Of a stretch of 64,000 nt of DNA, positions 53,759-62,308 are shown piece after piece. The first letter of the stretch is position 1; the number at the start of each line of letters is the position of its first letter. Source of the DNA: Candidatus Fimadaptatus faecigallinarum. Lineage in GTDB: Bacteria; Bacillota; Clostridia; Christensenellales; Aristaeellaceae. Position numbers and translations under genes: made by a program. The stretch is taken from NCBI GenBank assembly GCA_018714445.1, contig DVNK01000027.1, positions 1-64,000 of the forward strand, written 5' to 3'. The notes beneath the pieces were generated by a model. That model had not been told where the DNA came from. It saw only the letters and a list, made by a program, of their open reading frames with translations, and searched no databases.

Positions 53759-54451
53759 ATGGCAAAGGCTGGATATCGGGACAAGCGGATCAGGCCGTTA
53801 TGGCCTATATACGCATCGGGCGTGACTTTTTTGATATACAGCGCGTTTGCGCCGATATATAAGACCTCGCACTTTGCGATAGCGTGCGTGCTGGCGCTGG
53901 CGGTGTACCTGCTGGGGACGTTCAAGTCGCCGGCAAAGGTCGAGCAGGTCGAAGTCGAGGTCAAGACCGGCGACAGCGACGCCGACGGCGTGATAGCCCG
54001 CGGCCGCGAGACCACGGCCCGGCTGCGCGCGACGCTTGAGCGCATAACCGATCCGGAGCTGAAGACCTACGTGGCCCGCACCGAGCGCGCGCTGACTCAG
54101 ATGGTCGACGTAGTCGCGCAGACGCCGGCCAAGGCCGCGATAGTCAAGCGCTTTATAAACTACTATCTGCCCACGATAATGAAACTGCTGGATGCGTACG
54201 ACCGGCTGTGCGAGGCCGGTCAGGCGCAGACCATGAACGCCACGCTGCAATCGATCGAGGACAGCATGGAGAACGTGGCGCGCGCCACCGAGCGCCAGCT
54301 CAGCAATATGTTCGAAGACGAACAGCTGGACATATCCACCGACATAGAGGTGCTGGAGACGCTGCTCAAGTCGGACGGCCTGCTGGACGACGATCCGTTT
54401 GACAGCCGCGCGAAGACCGCTGAGCAGCGCGGCGATTCGAGGAGGAATTGA
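53759..54451 (+). CDS. XpaC-like (5-bromo-4-chloroindolyl phosphate hydrolysis) membrane protein
   Basis: A 230-residue protein with two membrane segments near residues 15-55 and a long helical cytosolic part (RGRETTARLRATLERI, FINYYLPTIMKLLDAYDRL) of the XpaC family. XpaC genes normally sit next to telA; its function is not established, and the original phosphatase name is not confirmed. ATG 53759 has GGAGGG 8 bases before it; an ATG 18 bases earlier would place that site inside the gene. It is the first of four genes in one operon. Confidence 0.82.
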   Translation: MAKAGYRDKRIRPLWPIYASGVTFLIYSAFAPIYKTSHFAIACVLALAVYLLGTFKSPAKVEQVEVEVKTGDSDADGVIARGRETTARLRATLERITDPELKTYVARTERALTQMVDVVAQTPAKAAIVKRFINYYLPTIMKLLDAYDRLCEAGQAQTMNATLQSIEDSMENVARATERQLSNMFEDEQLDISTDIEVLETLLKSDGLLDDDPFDSRAKTAEQRGDSRRN

Positions 54452-54453
54452 TT

Positions 54454-55725
54454 ATGACTGATTTTCCCAAGCTGGTGCTGCCCGGCGACGAAAAGGCCCA
54501 GACCGCGCCCGAGTCGCGCGACGCCGAACTGGAGGCCGCGCGCGCGGCGATGAACGCGGAGCTTGAACTGCGCGCGGCGGGCACAGCGGTGCCGCAGGCT
54601 GCGCCGGTCGATTTTGCGCCGCGCGGGTCTGCGACGCCTACGCTCACGCTGAATACCCAGGCGCCCATCGCTCCGGCCCCGGCCGAGGAGACCCGCATAC
54701 CCGAGGTCAAGCTCTCGCCCGAGGAGCAGCAGGTCGTCGAGGAGTTCGCTAATCGCATCGATATAACCGATTCGAGCCTGATACTGGGCTACGGCGCGGC
54801 GGCGCAGCAGAAGATATCCAAGTTCACCGAGAGCGCGCTGGACAAGGTGCGCACGCACGACCTGGGCGAGGCCGGCGAGCTGATGACGCAGCTGATGGGC
54901 CAGCTCAAGGGCTTCACCGACGAGGAGCCGCGCGGGTTCTTTGGCATGTTCCGCAAGGCGCAGTCGCAGGTCGAGCTGATGAAGGCGCGCTATGACGGCG
55001 TGCAGGCCAACGTCGACAAGATATGCGACGCGCTGACCGGCCACCAGATACAGCTGATGAAGGACATAGCGATGTTCGACAAGATGTACGAGGCCAACCT
55101 GGACTACTACCGGGAGCTGTCGATGTACATCGAGGCGGGCCGCCTGAAGCTCCGCCAGACGCGCAACGAAGTGCTGCCCGAGTTGCAGCGCCGCGCGAGT
55201 CAGACCGGCCTTATGGAGGACGCCCAGGCCGCCAACGACCTGGCCAATATGTGCGGGCGCTTTGAGAAGAAGCTGTTCGATCTGGATCTGACGCGCAACA
55301 TATCGATACAGATGGCGCCCCAAATCCGCCTGCTGCAGAATAACGACCAGCAGATGGCCGAAAAGATACAGTCCACGCTGGCCAACACGATACCGCTGTG
55401 GAAGAACCAGATGGTGCTGTCGCTGGGGCTGGAGCATTCCCGCCAGGCGATGGAGGCCCAGCGCGCCGTGACCAACATGACCAACGAGCTGCTGCGCAAA
55501 AACGCCGACACGCTCAAGATGGGCTCGATAGAGACCGCCAAGGAGGCCGAGCGCGGCATAGTGGACATAGAGACGCTCAAATATACCAACCAGTCGCTGA
55601 TAAACACGCTGGACGAGGTGCTGCGCATTCAGCAGGACGGCGCGCAAAAGCGCCAGAACGCCGAGCGCGAACTGCGCCAGATAGAGGGCGAACTCAAGCA
55701 GAAGATGCTCGAGATGCGCGGCTGA
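54454..55725 (+). CDS. TelA-family toxic anion resistance protein
   Basis: A 423-residue helical protein of the TelA family (tellurite/toxic anion resistance), cytosolic. It has an acidic N-terminal 90 residues rich in Ala and Pro, then the TelA core with QLMGQLKGFTDEEPRGFFG, KDIAMFDKMYEANLDYYREL and a C-terminal coiled coil ending KRQNAERELRQIEGELKQKM. ATG 54454 follows GAGGAGG. It comes right after xpaC. A 39-base part of its 3' end (55646-55684) is duplicated, inverted, in the repeat array at 50749. The true role in the cell is not known. Confidence 0.88.
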   Translation: MTDFPKLVLPGDEKAQTAPESRDAELEAARAAMNAELELRAAGTAVPQAAPVDFAPRGSATPTLTLNTQAPIAPAPAEETRIPEVKLSPEEQQVVEEFANRIDITDSSLILGYGAAAQQKISKFTESALDKVRTHDLGEAGELMTQLMGQLKGFTDEEPRGFFGMFRKAQSQVELMKARYDGVQANVDKICDALTGHQIQLMKDIAMFDKMYEANLDYYRELSMYIEAGRLKLRQTRNEVLPELQRRASQTGLMEDAQAANDLANMCGRFEKKLFDLDLTRNISIQMAPQIRLLQNNDQQMAEKIQSTLANTIPLWKNQMVLSLGLEHSRQAMEAQRAVTNMTNELLRKNADTLKMGSIETAKEAERGIVDIETLKYTNQSLINTLDEVLRIQQDGAQKRQNAERELRQIEGELKQKMLEMRG

Positions 55726-55753
55726 GCACGGATGAACGGGCAGGAGGCAGACA

Positions 55754-56314
55754 ATGAAGAAACAGGGCGGCGCGGGCAGGACGCACGTGAGCCGGCGGGG
55801 CGCGGCGCTGATATTCGTGGCGGTATGCGTGATATTTTCGCTGCTGGTGCTGGGCGGAGCCAAGCTGGCGGCGCTGCGCGCGGATGTGACGGCGGCATAC
55901 GATGGCGCCACGGGCAGCATAGTGGACGACATGCGCCTGCACAATGAGAATGCATACAACATACTTACCGTGGCGCGGCGGTTGCTGGGCGATGAAGACG
56001 CAGACGTCAGGGAACTGGACGCGGCGTACCGTGAGATAAACGGCGCGTCTACGCCGAGCGCGCTCTACGCGGCCGATCAGCGCATCGACGCCGCCGTGAT
56101 AACGCTGGTGGGCAAGCTGAATGACTACGGTATGAACGAGAAGGACACCCGGCTGGTCGCCGCTGAGAAATCCAGCATGGATTCGCAGGATATGATAGTC
56201 GCGCGCAGCGACTACAATGCGCGCGTGGCCGAATACGAGGCGGTGGTGAGCGGCTTCCCGGCAAACCTGATAGCGCTGATGCGGGGATTGGGCGCGCCGG
56301 AATACTACCGGTAG
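55754..56314 (+). CDS. LemA-like membrane protein
   Basis: A 186-residue protein with one N-terminal membrane helix (about residues 18-38) and a helical domain whose end (ARSDYNARVAEYEAVVSGFP) matches the LemA family pattern. LemA proteins are membrane-anchored with unknown function, often beside TPM-domain genes, as here. ATG 55754 is 29 bases after telA, with a CAGGAGGCAGAC site. Confidence 0.75.
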   Translation: MKKQGGAGRTHVSRRGAALIFVAVCVIFSLLVLGGAKLAALRADVTAAYDGATGSIVDDMRLHNENAYNILTVARRLLGDEDADVRELDAAYREINGASTPSALYAADQRIDAAVITLVGKLNDYGMNEKDTRLVAAEKSSMDSQDMIVARSDYNARVAEYEAVVSGFPANLIALMRGLGAPEYYR

Positions 56315-56347
56315 GCGCGCGTAAGATTTATGAGGAGCGATGTGGAT

Positions 56348-57454
56348 ATGAGGGCCTGTGCGGTGCTGCGCCGGGGGATGGCGGCGCTGCTGGCGCTGAT
56401 GTTGGCGCTGATCGCATGTGCGCTGCCGACCGGCGCGCTGGCGGCGATAGACGTCGTCGAGAAACCCGAGCAGATATATGTGGCCGACTATGCGGGCGTG
56501 CTCGATGCCGACGTGCAAAAGCATATGCTCGAAGCCTCCGAGTCGCTGTACCAGCAGACCGGCGCGCAGATAGTCGTGGTCACGGTCAACTTCATAGGCG
56601 ACAACAACATTTCCGACTATGCATACGAGCTGTTCAACCAGTGGGGCATAGGCGGAATGGACGAAAACAACGGCGTGCTGCTGCTGATGGTAATAGGCGC
56701 GGAGAAGTACTGGTGCCTGCAGGGCGAGGGCATCCAGAGCAGCCTGCCCACCAGCACGATTAAGGCGCTGTTGGACGAGTATCTGGAGCCGGACTTCGCC
56801 GCGCAGCGCTATTCTGACGGCGCGCTGAAGTTCTACGACGCGCTGTACGCGCGGCTGGAGCAGATATACAACGTCGATGGCGATGCATATGATTACGACT
56901 GGAACTCGGGCAGCTATGGCGGCGATTGGGAGTATGACGGCGATGCCGGCCGCCGCGACTCGGGCGGTGGACTGTTCGGGTTTATAGGCGGCATAATCGG
57001 CTGGGCGTTCGGACTGGTGCGTGGCCTGTTGGGCGCGGTGTTCGGGCTGGCCGGTGGACTGATAGGAACGGTGTTCAGTATGGCAGGAATTGTAATCATA
57101 ATAATACTTGTGATAATATTTGGCATGTTCAGGCCGCGCGGGCCGAGGGGGCCGCGTGGACCCTGGGGCGGCGGTGGGCACTGGCACAGGCCGCCGCGTC
57201 CGCCACGGCCGCCACGGCCGCCGATGCCTCCGTTTGGCGGGCATGGGCCTTACCACGGTGGGTTTGGCGGGCCGAGGCCGGGTCCGGGGCCGAGGCCGGG
57301 TCCGGGACCGCGTCCGGGTGGCTTTGGCGGCGGCAGGCCGGGCGGATTTGGCGGCGGTCGTCCGGGTGGTTCGGGCGGCGGTCGATCCGGCGGTGGTCGG
57401 CCGAGCGGATTTGGCGGCGGCCGCACGCGCGGCGGCGGCGCAGGGCGCGGCTGA
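56348..57454 (+). CDS. TPM-domain (YgcG-like) exported protein with Gly/Arg/Pro-rich tail
   Basis: A 368-residue protein: a signal peptide (residues 1-32), a TPM domain at about 40-185 (YVADYAGVLDADVQKHML, NGVLLLMVIGAEKYW), a membrane helix at about 235-275, and a cytosolic or outer tail made of Pro, Gly, Arg and His repeats (for example GGFGGGRPGGFGGGR) to the end. TPM proteins include photosystem II repair factors and YgcG; in Firmicutes they often pair with LemA. The start is uncertain: ATG 56348 gives the cleanest signal peptide; ATG 56330 and GTG 56342 are also in frame. It is the last of four genes. Confidence 0.85.
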   Translation: MRACAVLRRGMAALLALMLALIACALPTGALAAIDVVEKPEQIYVADYAGVLDADVQKHMLEASESLYQQTGAQIVVVTVNFIGDNNISDYAYELFNQWGIGGMDENNGVLLLMVIGAEKYWCLQGEGIQSSLPTSTIKALLDEYLEPDFAAQRYSDGALKFYDALYARLEQIYNVDGDAYDYDWNSGSYGGDWEYDGDAGRRDSGGGLFGFIGGIIGWAFGLVRGLLGAVFGLAGGLIGTVFSMAGIVIIIILVIIFGMFRPRGPRGPRGPWGGGGHWHRPPRPPRPPRPPMPPFGGHGPYHGGFGGPRPGPGPRPGPGPRPGGFGGGRPGGFGGGRPGGSGGGRSGGGRPSGFGGGRTRGGGAGRG

Positions 57455-57492
57455 GCGCGTTTGGCATGCGCAACCCAAAGATGTCAATGAAT

Positions 57493-57527
57493 GCGGGCGG
57501 GCTGGCGAGAGCGCTGGCCCGCTTTTC
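57493..57527 (+). terminator. terminator after the TPM gene
   Basis: GCGGGC (57493-57498) pairs with GCCCGC (57517-57522), and TTTT follows. A similar GGCTGGCGAGAGCGC segment recurs near 57738. The rest of the gap to 58154 has no gene. Confidence 0.6.
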
Positions 57528-58096
57528 ATGTTGACAGGGCCAATATTGCGCCGGTATGTCGGGACTGCCGGCAAGTCCGAATATGGCAATTCTGCCTGCC
57601 GAGGCAGCAGAACCATCTAGACTCAGAGGCAGCAGAAACGTAGATACTCATAAGAGCGGCCGGCGCATAAAGATGGGGCAAGCGCAAGAATACTCTGGCG
57701 ACTTGGCGGCTCCGGTATTTGCCGGCGGCATTGGGGGCTGGCGAGAGCGCCGGCACGTCATTTGTGGTGTGGCGCCGACAGATGTGAACCGGCGGTTTGG
57801 CGGCGGGACGCAGAGTGGGTTGCCGGACTGCTGTGCGCTATGATGGCCGGGGCTGTGCTCTGATAGTGCCGCAATGTGCGCGGCCGTGACGCGGCTGGCC
57901 GGCGGGCGGCTTGCCGCTGGCGTGCCGAGTCGATGCCGGCACAGATCGCCGCTGTCAGCGGATCGGAGTTGAACCTTTGGCTGAGCGCATTGCGTTTTGC
58001 GCCAAGGCAAGGCCGCTGTAATGTGCGACAATTGGCGCGCACAGCGCAAAGCATGGCCGAGGACGGAAAAAAATGAAAAAAAGTCGCACTCGGGGG

Positions 58097-58125
58097 TTGA
58101 CAAATGTGAGCGGGTAGTGTATAAT
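58097..58125 (+). promoter_or_regulatory. consensus promoter of the tRNA operon
   Basis: TTGACA (58097-58102), a 17-base spacer and TATAAT (58120-58125), the full sigma-70 consensus, 30 bases before the first tRNA. This fits a strongly transcribed stable-RNA operon. Confidence 0.9.
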
Positions 58126-58154
58126 ACTACTCGTCGCCTCGGTAAATGGTGCGA

Positions 58155-58227
58155 GGGAGCATAGCTCAGTTGGGAGAGCATTTGCCTTACAAGCAAAGGG
58201 TCACAGGTTCGAGCCCTGTTGTTCCCA
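58155..58227 (+). tRNA. tRNA-Val (TAC)
   Basis: Acceptor GGGAGCA pairs with TGTTCCC. The anticodon loop CTTACAA on a TTTGC/GCAAA stem gives anticodon TAC (Val). The T loop is GTTCGAGC. No encoded CCA. First of five tRNAs. Confidence 0.93.
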
Positions 58228-58243
58228 TCATACAACTTCTTGT

Positions 58244-58317
58244 GGCCAAGTAGTTCAGTTGGTTAGAATGCCAGCCTGTCACGCTGGAGGTCGAGGGTTC
58301 GAGCCCCTTCTTGGTCG
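58244..58317 (+). tRNA. tRNA-Asp (GTC)
   Basis: Acceptor GGCCAAG pairs with CTTGGTC. Anticodon loop CTGTCAC on CCAGC/GCTGG gives GTC (Asp). T loop GTTCGAGC. No encoded CCA. Confidence 0.93.
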
Positions 58318-58322
58318 TTTGT

Positions 58323-58395
58323 GCCTCGGTAGCTCAGATGGTAGAGCAGGAGACTGAAAATCTCCGTGTCGGTGGTTCGATTCCGCCCCGCGGCA
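58323..58395 (+). tRNA. tRNA-Phe (GAA)
   Basis: Anticodon loop CTGAAAA on GGAGA/TCTCC gives GAA (Phe). Acceptor GCCTCGG pairs with CCGCGGC with one T:C mismatch at the fourth pair. T stem GGTGG/CCGCC is sound. The mismatch could be tolerated or be a sequence error. Confidence 0.88.
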
Positions 58396-58433
58396 TTTGT
58401 TTTCGGCGTGTGACCTTTGGCGCCGGAAATTCT

Positions 58434-58505
58434 GCGGTAGTAGCTCAGTGGTAGAGTGCCACCTTGCCAAGGTGGATGTCGCGAGTCCGAATCTCGTCTA
58501 CCGCT
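58434..58505 (+). tRNA. tRNA-Gly (GCC)
   Basis: Acceptor GCGGTAG pairs with CTACCGC. Anticodon loop TTGCCAA on CCACC/GGTGG gives GCC (Gly). CCA is encoded at 58506-58508. Confidence 0.92.
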
Positions 58506-58516
58506 CCATTTCCCTT

Positions 58517-58588
58517 GGCGCCATAGCCAAGCGGTAAGGCAAGGGTCTGCAAAATCCTCATTCCCCGGTCCGATTCCGGGTGGCGCCT
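58517..58588 (+). tRNA. tRNA-Cys (GCA)
   Basis: Acceptor GGCGCCA pairs with TGGCGCC, discriminator T. Anticodon loop CTGCAAA gives GCA (Cys), the usual form for this tRNA. Last of the five. Confidence 0.92.
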
Positions 58589-58594
58589 CTGAGA

Positions 58595-58620
58595 AGCTGG
58601 ATGTAAATCCGGCTTTTTTG
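58595..58620 (+). terminator. rho-independent terminator of the tRNA operon
   Basis: An 8-bp stem AGCTGGAT/ATCCGGCT (58595-58602 with 58607-58614), loop GTAA, then TTTTTTG. It ends the tRNA operon. Confidence 0.85.
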
Positions 58621-58826
58621 TTTTGCCTGAAATCGGCCTGATAGGATGTTAAACGAGGACGGCCGCTGTGATGCGGATTTACGTTTACACGCGCCGCGCG
58701 CATGTGCTATACTTGCTATGATAGGGGCGGTGCATGTTGTAATGCCTGTGGGTATAAAAACCGCCGGCTATGACCAAAATTAATCAAAACCGCCGGATCC
58801 CAGGCGGGGAAAAGGACGGCGATACG

Positions 58827-59138
58827 ATGGCGCAATCCAACGCGCAGGGCTTCTTTGCGCAGGTATGGGCGTTGGTCGAGCGCATACCACCCGGGCGCGT
58901 GGCCAGTTACGGTCAGCTTGCGCTGATGCTGGGGCGGCCGGGCGGCGCGCGAATTGTGGGTTGGGCGATGCGCGCCTGCCCGGACGGCGTGCCGTTCCAG
59001 CGCGTCGTGCGCGACGATGGCTCCATCGCCGGCGGCGACTATGCGCCGCTGCGCCGGGCGCTGCTGGAGAGCGAGGGCGTGCCTATGCTGGCAGATGGTC
59101 GCGTAGACATCGCCCATTGCCGCTGGGATGGGCGTTGA
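58827..59138 (+). CDS. alkyltransferase-like (ATL/MGMT C-terminal) protein
   Basis: A 103-residue protein of the MGMT DNA-binding domain type: RIPPGRVASYGQLALMLGRP, the Arg finger segment GARIVGWAMRACPDG, then PFQRVVRDDGSIAGG. In true MGMT this last block is PCHRVV with the active cysteine; here it is PFQRVV, so it cannot transfer alkyl groups. Such ATL proteins flag alkylated guanine for repair. ATG 58827 has a weak AAAAGGA site 16 bases upstream; ATG 58770 is also in frame. The GNAT gene follows 15 bases after. Confidence 0.85.
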   Translation: MAQSNAQGFFAQVWALVERIPPGRVASYGQLALMLGRPGGARIVGWAMRACPDGVPFQRVVRDDGSIAGGDYAPLRRALLESEGVPMLADGRVDIAHCRWDGR

Positions 59139-59152
59139 TACAGGAGGATGTT

Positions 59153-59815
59153 ATGCCTGACGATGTACGAATGCCGCAAGATATACAGATGCCCGATGGC
59201 AATCTGTTCATGGTGTGCGAGCGCGTAGAGCGCGGCGCATTTGGCGCATTGCCGCGCGGCGTCGAGCTGCGCTGCTGCCGCCATGACGAGCTGGACCTGT
59301 GGAAAGCTATGCACTTCGACCTGCCCGAGACCGCGCGCGAGTTCAAGCCATATATGGACGAGTATTTTGAGCGCGTATATGCGCCGCACGGCGAGCTGTT
59401 CTTTGAAAGGTGCCGGTTTGCGTGCGTGGACGGCGCGCCGGTGGGCACGTGCTTTGTGTGGAAGGCGTATGGGCGCGTAAATACGGTGCACTGGTTCAAG
59501 GTGCTGCGCGCATACGAGGGCCGGGGCATAGGACGCGCGCTGTTGACCGATGTGTTGAGCGCGCTGGGGCCGGACGACATGCCGGTATGCCTGCACACGC
59601 AGCCGTCCAGTTATCGCGCGATAAAGCTCTATACCGATTTCGGCTTCAAGTTCATAACCGACCCGGCAGTCGGCGCGCGCGTAAACGACCTGGAGCGCGC
59701 ACTGCCGGCGTTGAAGCAGGTCATGCCGGCTCAAGCGTATGCGGCGCTGGGGTTTGCGCGCGCGCCTAAGGCGCTGCTGGACGCCGCCGCGGGCGAGCAG
59801 TTCTCTGAGTTCTAA
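59153..59815 (+). CDS. GNAT acetyltransferase
   Basis: A 220-residue GNAT protein: acetyl-CoA block FKVLRAYEGRGIGRALLTDV, then LHTQPSSYRAIKLYTDFGFKF. An N-terminal extension of about 60 residues has no clear motif. The AGGAGG site is 6 bases before ATG 59153; a longer in-frame extension upstream overlaps the ATL gene and is not used. Substrate unknown. Confidence 0.8.
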   Translation: MPDDVRMPQDIQMPDGNLFMVCERVERGAFGALPRGVELRCCRHDELDLWKAMHFDLPETAREFKPYMDEYFERVYAPHGELFFERCRFACVDGAPVGTCFVWKAYGRVNTVHWFKVLRAYEGRGIGRALLTDVLSALGPDDMPVCLHTQPSSYRAIKLYTDFGFKFITDPAVGARVNDLERALPALKQVMPAQAYAALGFARAPKALLDAAAGEQFSEF

Positions 59816-59834
59816 TGCGCGGGAGGTGTGCAAA

Positions 59835-60059
59835 GTGATAACCGTATTCAACCGCGCAGAACTGGCGGTCACATATTCCGAGCGTCAGCGGGACAAGCTG
59901 CTTGCGGCGCTGGTGCGCGCCGGCATAGGCTGCAAGCTGCGCCAGCGCCGGGGCGCGAACGGCGAAGCCGAATTCACGCTGTACGTGAATCGCGCCGATC
60001 TGGACGCTGCGCGCGCCGCCGTGGCCGACCTGAGCGCATTATTCGCCAAATATCTTTAA
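59835..60059 (+). CDS. small hypothetical protein (DUF2007-like in outline)
   Basis: A 74-residue protein starting with GTG 59835 after GGGAGGTG. It begins VFNRAELAVTYSERQRDKLL and ends with a helical ARAAVADLSALFAKYL. The outline (strand, helix, strand, helix) recalls the small DUF2007 signalling proteins, but I cannot confirm the family. Lies 19 bases after the GNAT gene, so it is probably co-transcribed. Confidence 0.6.
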   Translation: MITVFNRAELAVTYSERQRDKLLAALVRAGIGCKLRQRRGANGEAEFTLYVNRADLDAARAAVADLSALFAKYL

Positions 60060-60136
60060 AACATTCGCCCGCACGACACAAAGTCGCCACCGGAATGCAA
60101 TAGAATGATGAAAGCATCTGTTTATGGAGGCGCTGT

Positions 60137-60559
60137 ATGGACAGGATATATAAGCTGCTCGCCAAGTATCGCGAGCAGGTGATGTACATAGTGTTCGGCG
60201 GGCTGACGACGCTGGTTAACATAGTCGTATACTACGTCGTCAACAGTGTAATGGGCCTGGCGACGGTGCCGTCGACGGCGCTGGCTCAGGTATTGGCGGT
60301 GCTGTTTGCGTACGTCACCAATCGCCGGTACGTGTTTCGCAGCCGGACTGTGGGCGCGGCGGCGCTGCTGCGCGAGATGGGCTCGTTCTTTGCGTGTCGC
60401 GCGGTGTCGTTCTTTCTGGACATAGGCATCATGTGGCTGACTGTGGACATGTTGGGCTGGCCGAATATGGTGATGAAGATAGTCAGCAATGTGATAATAA
60501 TCGTAGTCAACTACCTGGCCAGCAAGCTGTTCATATTCAACAAGGGGGAGAGCAAGTGA
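60137..60559 (+). CDS. GtrA-family membrane protein
   Basis: A 140-residue protein with four membrane helices and the GtrA pattern: YIVFGGLTTLVNIVVYYVV near residue 17, YVTNRRYVF near 55, and NYLASKLFIFNK at the C-terminus. GtrA proteins flip or bind lipid-linked sugars for cell-surface glycosylation. ATG 60137 with TATGGAGGCGC before it. The stop overlaps the next gene's GTG (GTGA), so the pair is coupled. Confidence 0.88.
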   Translation: MDRIYKLLAKYREQVMYIVFGGLTTLVNIVVYYVVNSVMGLATVPSTALAQVLAVLFAYVTNRRYVFRSRTVGAAALLREMGSFFACRAVSFFLDIGIMWLTVDMLGWPNMVMKIVSNVIIIVVNYLASKLFIFNKGESK

Positions 60560-61509
60560 ACGCAAAGCCGAGCGTACTGTCGGTGATAGTGCCCTGCTTC
60601 AACGAGCAGGAGTCATTGCCGCGCTTTTACGAGGCGATCTGTGCGGCGGCGCGGGAGCTGCCCGAACTTGAGTTTGAACTGCTGTTCGTGGACGACGGCT
60701 CCAGCGACGATACGCTGGAAATCATGCGCCGGTTGCGCCAGAGCGACCCGCGCGTGCGGTACCTGAGCTTTTCGCGCAACTTCGGCAAGGAAGCGGCGCT
60801 GCTGGCGGGGTTCGAGCACGCGACCGGCGAGCTGCTGACGGTTATGGACGCCGATCTGCAGGACCCGCCCGCGCTGCTGCGCACGATGTACGAGGCGATA
60901 GTGAACGAGGGCTATGACGTCGTGGCCACGCGCCGCAGTACCCGGCGCGGCGAACCGCCGGTGCGCTCGGCGTTTGCGCACTGCTTTTACTGGTTGATGC
61001 GCCGCATGTCGCGCGCCGACATAGTCGACGGCGCACGCGATTTCAGAATGATGCGGCGGTGCGTGCGCGACGCGATAGTGTCGATGGGCGAGTACAACCG
61101 GTTCTCAAAGGGAATATTCGGCTGGGTGGGCTTCAAGACAAAGTGGCTCAGCTATGAGAACATAGAGCGCGTTGCCGGCAAGACCAAGTTTTCATTTTGG
61201 AAACTGTTCAAGTACTCGATAGAGGGCATACTGGCCTTTACGATAGCTCCGCTGGCGCTGGCGCTGATATGCGGCGTACTGCTGACAGTGGCGAGCGTGG
61301 CGCTGGCGATAGGCCTGGGCGTGTACGCGTGCGCCAGCGGCGCGGGCTTTTCAGCGCTGGGCGGATTGTGCAGCCTCATAATGTTTGTGGGCGGGCTGCA
61401 GCTTATCGCGATAGGCATAGTCGGTCAGTATCTGGGAAGGCTATACCTTGAAGGCAAACACCGACCGGTGTACATACTGCGCGAGACCGAGCAGGGCTTG
61501 TGCGAGTAG
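60556..61509 (+). CDS. family 2 glycosyltransferase (GtrB/DPM1-like)
   Basis: A 317-residue membrane glycosyltransferase. GT2 catalytic parts: LSVIVPCFNEQESLP near residue 8, FVDDGSSDDT near 46, and MDADLQDPP (DxD) near 95. Two C-terminal helices at about 230-295 anchor it. It likely loads a sugar on polyprenyl phosphate, with GtrA as partner. The GTG start at 60556 has an AAGGGGGAG site and overlaps gtrA. Confidence 0.92.
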   Translation: MNAKPSVLSVIVPCFNEQESLPRFYEAICAAARELPELEFELLFVDDGSSDDTLEIMRRLRQSDPRVRYLSFSRNFGKEAALLAGFEHATGELLTVMDADLQDPPALLRTMYEAIVNEGYDVVATRRSTRRGEPPVRSAFAHCFYWLMRRMSRADIVDGARDFRMMRRCVRDAIVSMGEYNRFSKGIFGWVGFKTKWLSYENIERVAGKTKFSFWKLFKYSIEGILAFTIAPLALALICGVLLTVASVALAIGLGVYACASGAGFSALGGLCSLIMFVGGLQLIAIGIVGQYLGRLYLEGKHRPVYILRETEQGLCE

Positions 61510-61579
61510 CGCGTGCTGGCGCGAGCTGTCGGGAGTGGCAAAGTGGCCGCTCCTTTTTTGTTGCTCCAGCTCCGAAAAC

Positions 61580-61982
61580 TAACAGGTATGCCACCCCGAT
61601 ATGAGCGGCGGGCGCGTCGGTGGCGTGGACGGCACCATGGAGGTTATAATGCCCCCCCCGATATGAGCGGCAAGCGCATGGGCGGCGCGGACGGCACCAC
61701 GGAGGCTATAATGCCACCCAGATATGAGCGGCGGGCGCGTGGGCAGCGCAGACGGCACCATGGAGGTCATAATACCACCCAGATATGAGCTGCAGGCGCG
61801 TCGGCAGCGCAGACGGCACCATGGAGGTTATAATGCCCTCAGATATGAGCGGTGAGTGCATCAGCAGCGTAGACGGCACCACGGAGGTTATAATGCCACT
61901 CCGATATGAGCGGCAAGCGCATCAGCAGCGCGGACGGCGCCACGGAGGTTATAATGCCACCCAGATATGAGCGGCGGGCGTC
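61580..61982. repeat. 61-bp tandem repeat array (six units plus partials)
   Basis: Units begin at GATATGAG at 61598, 61660, 61721, 61782, 61842 and 61903, with a partial copy at 61964; periods are 60 to 62 bases. Five of six units hold GGAGGTTATAATG or a one-base variant, which looks like a ribosome site plus ATG. Each such start leads to a short frame only. It separates the glycosyltransferase from dgt. Confidence 0.95.
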
Positions 61983-62308
61983 TACCGCGCCGGCGTCGAT
62001 GAGCGTTGCCATTTGCGCGCTGCCGATGGCTGCGCGGCGGTTTATATCGAGCCGACTCTGTCGCGCTGCCTGCGCGGCGCCGGCTCGGGCGGCAATGCCT
62101 GTCCGTGCAGCAATGTCAGGGGCGCCAATGCCATCTGCCGCCCATATCCGCCAAAATCTGCGCTGGCACGCAGCATTTGGCGCTCAAATTCGCGCCGGGG
62201 CGTCAATTTAATGCAAAATTTCACTCAAATCGGGCGCGTCATAAAGGATTTTTGACGGGATGCGTGGTATATATCTTATATAAGAGCGGCGGCGTGGCAG
62301 CGCGCCGC

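Noticed and set aside
61598-61963. The 61-bp array as tandem promoters
   Set aside because: TATAAT recurs but no -35 box is found 16-18 bases before it in the units.
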